A stretch of DNA of 64,000 nt. It comes from Paenibacillus glycinis. Its GTDB lineage: Bacteria > Bacillota > Bacilli > Paenibacillales > Paenibacillaceae. The notes below the pieces were generated by a model. It was not told the DNA's origin. It worked only from the letters and a program-made list of their open reading frames with translations, and did no database searches. Where the stretch lies: positions 124,001 through 188,000 of the forward strand of contig NZ_JAAAMV010000002.1 in NCBI RefSeq assembly GCF_009909185.1, given 5' to 3'. Within the stretch, counting starts at the first letter, position 1; the number at the start of each line of letters is the position of its first letter. Shown here one piece after another: positions 50,686-58,041 of this stretch. Position numbers and translations under genes: made by a program.

Positions 50686-51627
50686 CTAAGCCGCCACAGC
50701 CGCTCCGCGAAGTCCGGATCGATCGCCCACGGAAGCACGCCTGCCAGCACTTGGCCGGTCCCCTCGAGCGCAATGTCCGGGATGACCCTCGGCGATGTCG
50801 GCATCCAGGCAATAGACGCCGCCCATGCCGTTCAAACCGGCGTTCGCCGCGCACCAGACGCTGGTCGCCGCCCCCTGCTCGACCGACTTGTAGGCCGTCC
50901 CGCCGGCGGCCTTCTCCTCGTCCGTCATGAACCGGACCAGATCGGTCATGATCCGGCCCGGATGCACGGAGAAAGCACGGATGCCATGCTCGTAGCCGCG
51001 CTTGTCGAGCGCGACGGCGAACAGCGCGTTGGCGGTTTTGGACTGGCCGTACGCCGTCCATTTGTCGAACGGACGCCGTTCGAAATTCGGATCGTCGAAA
51101 TCGACGCCCCCGAATCGAATGCCGGACGAAGAGACGGAGACGACGCGCGCGCCGCCGCCCGCCTGCTTCAACGCCGGCCATAGCCGCGCCGCGAGCTGGA
51201 AATGGCCGAGGTGGTTCGTCGCGAATTGCGACTCGTAGCCGCGCGCGTCGCGCGTCAGCGGCGCGGCCATGATGCCGGCGTTATTGACGAGCATGTCGAG
51301 CGGCCGTCCCGAAGCCAGGTAACGCCGCGCGAAAGCATCGATCGACGCGGGATCGGCCAGATCGAGCGTCTCCAGTTCGACGCCCGGGATGCCGACCGCG
51401 GCGGTACGGGCTTTCTCCGGCGTCCGCGCGGGCACGATCACCGTCGCGCCCGCTTCCGCCAGCGCCCGGGTCGTCTCCAGTCCGATGCCGGAATAGCCTC
51501 CGGTCACGATGGCGGTCCTGCCGCTCAGGTCGCGGCCGCCCAACGCTTCGCGGGCGGTCGTCAGCGGGCCGAAGCCCGAGGGGATCGGCGCCTGCGGGGT
51601 GACGCGGTATGCGGTGTCGGTCGGCAT
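50686..51627 (-). CDS. SDR family oxidoreductase, C-terminus altered by apparent frameshift
   Basis: 313 residues as read. TGGYSGIG (cofactor), NNAG and YGQSK (catalytic) are intact, and the sequence follows its paralog at 43008-44006 until GMGGVYCLDADIAEG. The last 30 or so residues then turn into Arg/Gly-rich sequence. In another frame the expected ending LEGTGQVL ... PWAIDPDFAERLWRLSED is found and stops at 50655. Removing one C from CCC at 50786-50788 would restore a 323-residue protein. The gene starts one base after the MerR gene stop, so it is the second gene of that operon. Confidence 0.85.
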   Translation of the reverse strand: MPTDTAYRVTPQAPIPSGFGPLTTAREALGGRDLSGRTAIVTGGYSGIGLETTRALAEAGATVIVPARTPEKARTAAVGIPGVELETLDLADPASIDAFARRYLASGRPLDMLVNNAGIMAAPLTRDARGYESQFATNHLGHFQLAARLWPALKQAGGGARVVSVSSSGIRFGGVDFDDPNFERRPFDKWTAYGQSKTANALFAVALDKRGYEHGIRAFSVHPGRIMTDLVRFMTDEEKAAGGTAYKSVEQGAATSVWCAANAGLNGMGGVYCLDADIAEGHPGHCARGDRPSAGRRASVGDRSGLRGAAVAA

Positions 51628-51628
51628 G

Positions 51629-52009
51629 TCAGTCTCCTCCTAATCCCGATAGGTGCATCATCTGTTCGAAATGCTCGATTTTATAGCCCAAGGCTTTCAG
51701 CGTCTCGCTCATCTCCGCCATCTGCGACTCGATATGGCGTTTGTGCTCGACCAGCATCCGGCTGCAGCCCTCCAACTCCTTGGCCGCCGCCAGCTTCATG
51801 TAGCGCTCGATTTCCTTCAACGGCATCTGCGTCCGCTTCAAACGCGTGATGAAGACGAAACGTTCCAGATCCGACTTGTCGTAGGTCCGCTGCCCGTTCG
51901 GCGCGCGCTTGGCTGGCGGCTGCAGCCCGATCTTCTCGTAATAACGGATCGTATCGTAGCTTAACCCCGTCCTTTCGGCAATGTCCGCGATCGACAATAC
52001 AGGTTCCAT
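51629..52009 (-). CDS. MerR family transcriptional regulator
   Basis: 126 residues. A winged helix-turn-helix (LSIADIAERTGLSYDTIRYY; EKIGLQPP) and a dimerisation coil (about 75-115). C82 is the only cysteine and could act as a redox or electrophile sensor, though it sits later than the Cys of AdhR-type proteins. ATG at 52009 follows AAGGAGGCGG. It heads an operon with the SDR gene and has its own 19-bp-spacer promoter at 52065-52095. The identical GGAG...CTCC dyad at 42944-42974 makes the aldo/keto reductase gene a likely second target. Confidence 0.93.
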   Translation of the reverse strand: MEPVLSIADIAERTGLSYDTIRYYEKIGLQPPAKRAPNGQRTYDKSDLERFVFITRLKRTQMPLKEIERYMKLAAAKELEGCSRMLVEHKRHIESQMAEMSETLKALGYKIEHFEQMMHLSGLGGD

Positions 52010-52064
52010 GACTCGCCGCCTCCTTGATTTCCGGCCGGCCGGATGGCTGGCCGTTAGTATTAGC

Positions 52065-52095
52065 ATCTTAACCGGTGGAGCATACTCCAGGTCAA
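52065..52095 (-). promoter_or_regulatory. MerR-type promoter of the MerR-SDR operon
   Basis: TTGACC (52095-52090), a 19-bp spacer with TGGAGTATGCTCCA, then TAAGAT (52070-52065), fitting autoregulation by the product of 51629-52009. Confidence 0.8.
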
Positions 52096-52118
52096 GCGCG
52101 CGGTCTCCCGCGTCATGC

Positions 52119-52148
52119 GGTATATTTCGCCGATTTCGGGCCACACTA
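52119..52148 (+). promoter_or_regulatory. putative forespore sigma-G promoter of the ger operon
   Basis: GGTATA (52119-52124) and CACACTA (52142-52148), separated by 17 bases, resemble the sigma-G pattern (TGNATA / CATACTA). Germination receptor operons are usually under sigma-G. Confidence 0.4.
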
Positions 52149-52207
52149 CGTTCAGTTATTTCCAAATTCTTCGCACGGCGATTTTCTTTGGGGGGAGGAT
52201 AACCCGC

Positions 52208-53694
52208 GTGGACCCGGCCGAACAATCGAAAATCGAATCGTTCGATCAGCTGTTAACCTTGGTCGGCAAGTCCAGCGATTTCCTGCGGATTGCCCTGGAT
52301 GCCGGCCCGAACGCCTTACGCTCAGCTATTATCTGTCCATGACCGACAGTCGCGAGGTGCACGACAACCTCCTGCCCGCGCTGCGCAGGATGCAAGACAA
52401 AATCGACGGCTGGGCGGACGTTATCGCGCATCTTCCCTTCGACGATGCGAAGACCGAGCGCGAGACGGACCGAATCGTCCAGAAGCTGCAGCAGGGCTAC
52501 GCCATGATCCAGCTTGCGGCCGGCGCAGGCCAAGCGCTGCTCGTCAACGTCCGCGACGAGAACATGGGTCATCGGGCGAACAACGATACCGAGAACGAAT
52601 TCAGCGTCATCGGTCCCAAAACCGGCTTCGTCGAGAATCTGACGATCAACATGCACCTGCTGCGGCAGCAAATCGCCGTCCCGCAGCTGATCTTCGAAGA
52701 AACGACGATCGGCTCGCTATCCCGAACGGCGGTCGTCATTGCTTACATCGAAGGGATCACGAACCCTCAGATCGTCGAAACGATGAGAAAACGGCTGAAG
52801 GGCATCGACTTGGATGTCGTCTACGACAGCGCGCTGCTCGAGCAAGTCATCGCGGATAATTCGAATACGCCTTTCCCGTTGTTTCTGACCACGGAACGCG
52901 TCGACCGGATCGCTTACGCCGTGTCCTCCGGCCAAGTGGCCGTGATAAGCGGCGGCTCGCCCTACGTGCTGTCCGGTCCGTCGACCTTCATGGATTTTTT
53001 CGTTTCGCCGGAGGACTATTACTTGAATTGGATTTCCGGCACGTTTTTCCGGATCATCCGCATGCTCAGCGTGTTGTTCTCGCTGTTCGCCTCGCCGATC
53101 TATATCGCCGTGCTCACTTACCATTTCGAAGTGATTCCGACGCGGCTGCTGCATCCGATCATGCTGTCGGGGCTGCATGTTCCGTTCTCGCCCGTGATGG
53201 AGGTGCTGTTCCTGGAGACGACCATCGAGCTGCTGCGGGAAGCGGGAGCGAGGCTGCCCGCGAAGATCGGGCAAACGCTCGGCATCGTCGGCGGCATCGT
53301 CATCGGCGAGGCTTCGGTCCAAGCGGCGCTCACGAGCAATATTCTGCTGATCATCGTGGCTTTGTCCGCGCTCGCCTCCTTTACGACGCCGATCTTCAAG
53401 ATGGCCAATACGATTCGCGTGCTGCGCTTTCCGCTTATCTTGCTCTCCGCGCTGCTCGGCGGTCTGGGCATTGTCGTCGGTTTCATCATGCTGTTGACTC
53501 ATCTGCTGCGGCTCAAGAGTTTGGATACGCCGTACTTGGTTCCGTTCTATCCGTTCCGGTCGGGCAACTTCGCCGACAGCCTGGTTCGTTCCTCCTATCA
53601 ATATACGACCAACCGCGCCTTGTTCTTGAACCCCCAGCGCAAGAAGCGCTATAAACCGGACACCGTGAAGGAAGATATCGATCATGAGGACTAA
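52208..53694 (+). CDS. GerA-family spore germination receptor subunit A, apparent frameshift
   Basis: The family N-terminus (ESFDQLLTLVGKSSDFLRIA) is read from GTG at 52208, nine bases after GGGGGAGG, but in a different frame from the rest. The frame changes near 52314-52320: one extra A in CTTACG would join ...GPNAL to TLSYYLSMTDSREV and give about 495 residues, normal for the family. Downstream the N-terminal soluble domain and membrane helices near the C-terminus (FRIIRMLSVLFSLFASPIYI; IMLSGLHVPFSP) are intact. As read, only an internal start such as ATG 52339 would give product. First gene of a gerA-gerC-gerB operon; its own stop overlaps gerC by 11 bp. Confidence 0.8.
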
Positions 53695-54757
53695 GCTGCT
53701 GCTGGGCATGCTTACGCTGAGCGCCATGCTGCTCGCCGGCTGCGGGAACGCGAACATCGTCAATCGGATTCGGATCCTGGTGGCGGTCGGCTTCGACCGG
53801 GACGGCGAGCTTTGCAAAGGAACCGTCGCTTACCCGAATTATATCCACCGGAAAGGCAGCCTGGCCATCATGAAAGGAACCGGCAACGATCCGAAGCTGA
53901 TCCTGCAGCATCTCTCGCTGCAAACGCCGCGCAAAATCAGATACAACAAAATCAATACGATCGTCTTCAGCCGGGAAATCGCGGCCGGAGGCATCACCAG
54001 GCTCATCGACACGGTCGCTCGCGATCCCTCGCTAGGCGGCAACGTGCTGCTGGCCGTATCCTCGTGTTCCGCGGAGAAGGTGATCAACAGCCTGGACCGT
54101 CAGGAGCTCGAGAATTCGCCTTACAATGTCGTGCAGCAGAACATTCGCGACGGCAACGTCCCGCTGTCCAACCTCTATCTGTTCCTTCACGATTACTATT
54201 CGGAGGGCAAGGATCCGTCCATGCCGAGCCTGAGGCTGGACGCCGAGCGCCAAATCGAAGTCGACGGATATGCGTTGTTCAAGAAAGAGCGGCTCCGGCT
54301 TGTTCTGGACACGCCCGAAATGACCCTCTTCGAAATCCTGCTGGGCAAGAAAGTCAAGGGCGAAGTGCCATTTACGTACAAAGGCGAGCTCTTCGTAATG
54401 TCGATCCATCACGGAAGCACCCGGCTTTCCGCCAATATGCGCGCGGTCCCGGCCGCAGCGCGGTTCGAGGTCCGCTTGAACGGCGGCATCCGGAGCTTCC
54501 AAGGAAACCGCATCGCCAAAAACCTCTTCGAAGTCGACGATCTTGCCGCTTCGATCGAACATCAACTGATGGAGAAGCTGGTTGCGCTGCTGAAGAAGAT
54601 TCAAGCGAACGGCATCGATTCAGTGGGAGTCGGAGAAGAATTCAGATCGGTGGACCGGCATTGGAACGCGGCCGAGTTCTACCGGAACGTCTATCCGGCC
54701 ATGAAGTTCGACGTACGCGTGAAGGCGACGCTAAAAAATTCCGGAGCCGGAGAATAA
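53684..54757 (+). CDS. Ger(x)C family spore germination lipoprotein
   Basis: 357 residues with a lipoprotein signal MLLAGCG and the GerC fold: an N-terminal domain (ILVAVGFDRDGE; IKIN-type strand KINTIVFSREIAAGG) and a C-terminal domain ending EFYRNVYPAMKFDVRVKATL. Lipidation anchors it to the outer face of the spore inner membrane with the A and B subunits of the nutrient receptor. The start overlaps the A-subunit gene by 11 bp. Confidence 0.93.
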   Translation: MRTKLLLGMLTLSAMLLAGCGNANIVNRIRILVAVGFDRDGELCKGTVAYPNYIHRKGSLAIMKGTGNDPKLILQHLSLQTPRKIRYNKINTIVFSREIAAGGITRLIDTVARDPSLGGNVLLAVSSCSAEKVINSLDRQELENSPYNVVQQNIRDGNVPLSNLYLFLHDYYSEGKDPSMPSLRLDAERQIEVDGYALFKKERLRLVLDTPEMTLFEILLGKKVKGEVPFTYKGELFVMSIHHGSTRLSANMRAVPAAARFEVRLNGGIRSFQGNRIAKNLFEVDDLAASIEHQLMEKLVALLKKIQANGIDSVGVGEEFRSVDRHWNAAEFYRNVYPAMKFDVRVKATLKNSGAGE

Positions 54758-54762
54758 CATCC

Positions 54763-55872
54763 ATGAGCTATCAAGCCTCTCTCTCCAAAACCGTATCGCC
54801 GTACCTGCTGTGGTTCCTGATCCATAAATCGCAGACCGGCATCGCCGTGCTCGATTTCCAATGCAAGATCGCGCACGGGGCCGAACAGGATTCCTGGGTG
54901 TCCGTGCTGCTGGTGGGCATGTCCATGCATCTGGTCGTGCTGTTGATGTTCTACGTGCTCAAGCATGCGAAAAAAGGCGATCTCATCTCGCTGCATGTCC
55001 AGCTGTTCGGGAAATGGCTCGGAACCCTGCTGAACGGCGTCTTTTGGCTGTATTTGCTCCTGTTCGTCTGCAATCAGCTCGTCACGTATTCGCAGGTCAT
55101 TCAGACGCTGGTGTCCCCCGACATTCCGACATGGCGCGTGGGCTTGGTCTTTCTGCTGCTGTTCGTCTATATCGCCGACGGCGGCTTCCGCGTCATCACG
55201 GGACTCTCGTTCTGGTTCGTCCTCATCCCGAGCCTGCTGATCATCACGCTGTTCATCCCGCTGCAGTACGCGGATTGGCGCAATTTTCTTCCGGTGTTCA
55301 ATCACGCGCTGCCCGATTACGCGTATTCGGCCGAGCGCAGCGTCCCGCTTTACATGGGCGCGGAACTGCTGCTGCTGTATTATCCCTTCATTCGGGACAA
55401 CGCGAAAGCGATCAAGTGGGCGCATATCGGCGTCATGCATTCGTATCTCCTGTATGGAATCTTCACGATATCCGCGTTCGCGTATTATAACCTGGGCCAG
55501 CTCAAGCATTCGGTTTGGCCGACGCTCGGCATGTCCAAAATCATTCATTTCACGTTCCTGGAGCGGTTCGACTACTTCTATATCTTCAATTGGATCTTCA
55601 TCATCACGCCGCCATGCTGTCTGGTCCTTTGGGGCAGCGCGCGCATTCTCCGCTTCTCCACGCCCCTATCCGGCCGCGTCTCGTTGTGGGTAACGGCCGC
55701 GATCGTATTCGTCGTCGTCACATGGTCGGAGGACATCCTGGCGGTCGGGCTTTTGGAGACAATCAGCCGATACGCCGGCAGCATCCTGCTATACGGCTAC
55801 ATTCCCTTCCTTGCCCTGTGCGTGCTGGTCTCGAACTGGATACGAAAGCCGCTCGTTAGCAACGCCGGCTAA
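54763..55872 (+). CDS. GerB-family endospore germination permease
   Basis: 369 residues with ten predicted membrane helices in the amino acid/polyamine/organocation-like fold typical of GerB proteins (ISPYLLWFLI-like start, FWLYLLLFVCNQLVTYSQVIQ, LIPSLLIITLFIPLQYADW). It is the presumed nutrient-binding subunit. ATG at 54763 follows CCGGAGAATAAC, five bases after the gerC stop. Gene order A, C, B differs from the common A, B, C. Confidence 0.93.
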   Translation: MSYQASLSKTVSPYLLWFLIHKSQTGIAVLDFQCKIAHGAEQDSWVSVLLVGMSMHLVVLLMFYVLKHAKKGDLISLHVQLFGKWLGTLLNGVFWLYLLLFVCNQLVTYSQVIQTLVSPDIPTWRVGLVFLLLFVYIADGGFRVITGLSFWFVLIPSLLIITLFIPLQYADWRNFLPVFNHALPDYAYSAERSVPLYMGAELLLLYYPFIRDNAKAIKWAHIGVMHSYLLYGIFTISAFAYYNLGQLKHSVWPTLGMSKIIHFTFLERFDYFYIFNWIFIITPPCCLVLWGSARILRFSTPLSGRVSLWVTAAIVFVVVTWSEDILAVGLLETISRYAGSILLYGYIPFLALCVLVSNWIRKPLVSNAG

Positions 55873-55942
55873 AAATACGGATATTCGCGGTAAGAGGGAC
55901 GCAAGGATGAATGGGAGTTCGGCCCGCGCGGGCAGACAGACG

Positions 55943-55978
55943 AAAAAACAACCGATCCTCGTAGGAGAATCGGTTGTT
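55943..55978 (-). terminator. intrinsic terminator after the SDR gene (and ger operon end)
   Basis: Stem ACAACCGAT/ATCGGTTGT with a 12-base loop and six T residues on the minus strand, in the gap between convergent gerB and SDR genes. Confidence 0.8.
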
Positions 55979-56070
55979 ATCGAATTGCCGTTCGTTAAAG
56001 CGCGAATCAGATGGAAGTACGCGGCGGCGATGATTGCTCGGCACTACGATGGTTATGCCTCAGAAGGCGT

Positions 56071-56883
56071 TCAGTCCGCGAGACGCGACGTCGATTCCCA
56101 CTGCACCACTTCGTCGATCCGCTTGCCAAGCTCGTCGCGGATGCCCATGGACGCCATTCCGCCGACCGGGAAATGCAGCGGCGGATTGCCGCTGTTGATC
56201 ATCGCGATGATCGCTTCGACCGCCTTGCCTTGGTCGCCCTTCGGCACGGCTTCGTAGCTCTTGTCGAAGGCCTCGTAGACCGGCGCGTATTCTGGCAGCG
56301 GGTCGGCCATTTTTCTCGATTGGCCCATGAATTCGGTCACGAAGATGGCCGGCTCGACGATCGTCGTCTTGATGCCGAAAGGCGCGAGCTCGACGGCCAT
56401 GGACTTCGAGAAGCCTTCGACCGCGAACTTGGAAGCGGCATACAAGCTGTAGGCCGGAATAGCCCAAACGCCGAAGATCGAGGAAATGTTCACGTAATGA
56501 CCCGCTTGCTGCTTCTTGAAGACGGGCAGCGTGGCGCGGATGACATCCAGCATGCCGAACACGTTGACGTCGAATTGATGGCGCGTCTGTTCGTCCGTGT
56601 ATTCCTCGAGCATGCCGAACAAGCCGTAACCGGCATTGTTGACGACGATATCGATTTTCCCGAATGTCGCCACGGCTTCATCGACCGCCGCTTGGATCTG
56701 TTCCTTGTTCGTGACGTCCAGCGCCGCGACGTGCACGTTGTTCGGCGATGCCGCCTTCAGGTCGGCGATGTCGTTGATATTGCGCGCGGTAGCGACGATC
56801 TTATCTCCGGTCGGGATTAATTGCTCCACGAATTTGCGGCCGAATCCCGTCGATGTTCCCGTAATAAACCATACTCTGCTCAT
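56071..56883 (-). CDS. SDR family NAD(P)-dependent oxidoreductase
   Basis: 270 residues. Cofactor motif GTSTGFG, NNAGYG, and the catalytic YAASK. The C-terminal substrate loop is longer than in the smallest SDRs. It is not a close paralog of the SDRs at 43008 and 50686. It has a strong promoter at 56985-57014 and AGGAG ahead of the start codon. Substrate unknown. Confidence 0.93.
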   Translation of the reverse strand: MSRVWFITGTSTGFGRKFVEQLIPTGDKIVATARNINDIADLKAASPNNVHVAALDVTNKEQIQAAVDEAVATFGKIDIVVNNAGYGLFGMLEEYTDEQTRHQFDVNVFGMLDVIRATLPVFKKQQAGHYVNISSIFGVWAIPAYSLYAASKFAVEGFSKSMAVELAPFGIKTTIVEPAIFVTEFMGQSRKMADPLPEYAPVYEAFDKSYEAVPKGDQGKAVEAIIAMINSGNPPLHFPVGGMASMGIRDELGKRIDEVVQWESTSRLAD

Positions 56884-56984
56884 GCCTGTATCGCTCCTCT
56901 AATTCGTGAAATTTTGCGGCCGCCGTTGGTTTGCAAACCGGCCTGCACGGCGCCAACCAATAAAAGACAGACCGTTCGTTTTTT

Positions 56985-57014
56985 ATTATAGCCATGGACG
57001 TTGATCGCTGTCAA
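56985..57014 (-). promoter_or_regulatory. sigma-A promoter of the SDR gene
   Basis: TTGACA (57014-57009) and TATAAT (56990-56985) with an 18-base spacer: both hexamers are perfect. The next segment, AACGAACGGTCTGTC on the minus strand, resembles a TetR-type half-site and may be an operator. Confidence 0.8.
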
Positions 57015-57103
57015 CGCTTAATATGTTCACTTTCTCGTCGTTGCCTGCTTCGAAGCGACGATGGCGGTTGCTCCCTGATGGCAGCGAGCCATTTTGGAAG
57101 CAA

Positions 57104-57131
57104 CAAAAAAACCGCCCTTGAACGGGCGGTT
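57104..57131 (-). terminator. intrinsic terminator of the fRMsr gene
   Basis: AACCGCCC/GGGCGGTT stem with loop TTGAAC and seven T residues on the minus strand, 27 bases past the stop. Confidence 0.85.
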
Positions 57132-57157
57132 CGGACGGTTCGAGCGGGCCAAGCAGC

Positions 57158-57637
57158 TCACAGATGCAAGTTGAGCCGGGCCACGAATTTCTCCAAGTAA
57201 TGCTGGTCCTCTTCGTCGAAGCGATCGAGCAAGGGACTGTCGATGTCGAGCACGCCGACAAGCTCGCCGTCCTTGACGATCGGGATGACGATCTCCGATT
57301 GCGAGGCGGCGTCGCACGCGATATGTCCCGGAAACTCGTGGACGTTAGCCACGCGCACCGTCGTCCGCTCGGCCGCCGCTTTCCCGCAAACCCCGCGGTT
57401 CAGCGGGATGCGAACGCAGGCCGGCAGCCCTTGGAACGGTCCAAGCACCAGCTCCCCGTCCCGGTATACGTAAAATCCTACCCAATTGATGTCGTCCAGA
57501 AATTGATTGAGCAGTGCCGAGCTATTGGACAGGTTGGCGATGCGATCCGATTCGCCTTCCAGGAGCGCTTGCAGCTGACGGATGACCAACTCGTAATTTT
57601 GCGCCTTGGATTCCGTATAGTGTTCGGTATGAAACAT
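57158..57637 (-). CDS. free methionine-(R)-sulfoxide reductase (GAF domain, MsrC/YebR-like)
   Basis: 159 residues forming one GAF domain. The three conserved cysteines of the fRMsr family are present as C74 (LPACVRI), C84 (GVCGKAAAE) and C108 (GHIACDAAS). The enzyme reduces free Met-R-sulfoxide in the cytoplasm with thioredoxin. The start at 57637 follows GGAGACGACGCC. Single-gene unit between a terminator and the riboswitch region. Confidence 0.93.
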   Translation of the reverse strand: MFHTEHYTESKAQNYELVIRQLQALLEGESDRIANLSNSSALLNQFLDDINWVGFYVYRDGELVLGPFQGLPACVRIPLNRGVCGKAAAERTTVRVANVHEFPGHIACDAASQSEIVIPIVKDGELVGVLDIDSPLLDRFDEEDQHYLEKFVARLNLHL

Positions 57638-57779
57638 CGGCGTCGTCTCCTTATGCGGATAGATGTATTGCCTATCTAGTGTAGCGCATGCAGCGAAGCC
57701 AAATCAATGGCGGGGCAATGGTTGCTGCTCACCGAATTCGACGTCACATAACATTACATTAACATCGCAAAAACCGGCA

Positions 57780-57808
57780 TTGACAAAATAGATGTACGTG
57801 AATAGAAT
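57780..57808 (+). promoter_or_regulatory. sigma-A promoter of the riboswitch/Rieske unit
   Basis: TTGACA (57780-57785) and TAGAAT (57803-57808) spaced by 17. A small GTTAG/CTAAC hairpin (57826-57840) lies between the start site and the aptamer. Confidence 0.75.
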
Positions 57809-57852
57809 GAAATTACATTCAATATGTTAGTTTATCTAACACGCTATTCACA

Positions 57853-57924
57853 CTCTTGTATAAGCTCATTGATCGGAGTGAGCGTCTCGACCAGGCAACC
57901 GTAAATTGCCCCAGGCTACAAGAG
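57853..57924 (+). ncRNA. variant purine-class riboswitch aptamer
   Basis: Three-way junction like the guanine/adenine riboswitch: P1 CUCUUGUA/UACAAGAG (57853-57860, 57917-57924), J1/2 UAA, P2 GCUCAU/GUGAGC with loop UGAUCGGA, J2/3 GUCUCGACC (57884-57892), P3 GGCAA/UUGCC with loop CCGUAAA, and J3/1 GGC before P1. The loop GG and CC can form the family's kissing contact. The position matching C74 is C57916 (guanine type), U22, U47, U49 and C50 are kept, but U51 is G57889, U48 is C57886, A73 is G57915, and P3 has an A/CCA internal loop. The ligand is therefore uncertain. Confidence 0.8.
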
Positions 57925-58007
57925 GCCGCATGCGAGGAACGGCTTTTATTTCGATGTTCGAAGTAAAAGCCGTCTTCGCCTCCCGCCTCTTCCGCTTGGG
58001 GCTTTTT
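57925..58007 (+). terminator. riboswitch expression platform with terminator
   Basis: A strong hairpin ACGGCTTTTA/TAAAAGCCGT (57939-57973) precedes GCCTC (57985-57989)/GGGGC (57998-58002) plus TTTTT. P1's 3' strand AAGAGGC (57920-57926) is complementary to GCCTCTT (57985-57991), so an unliganded aptamer could sequester the terminator arm. Ligand binding would release it and switch transcription off. Confidence 0.65.
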
Positions 58008-58041
58008 GGTACCCATCCCTATGCAAAAGGAGCGATTCCAC

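Noticed and set aside
53812..54762. Upstream extension of the gerB frame through gerC
   Set aside because: Ser/Arg-rich translation in the region where gerC is clearly coding; ATG at 54763 fits the family.
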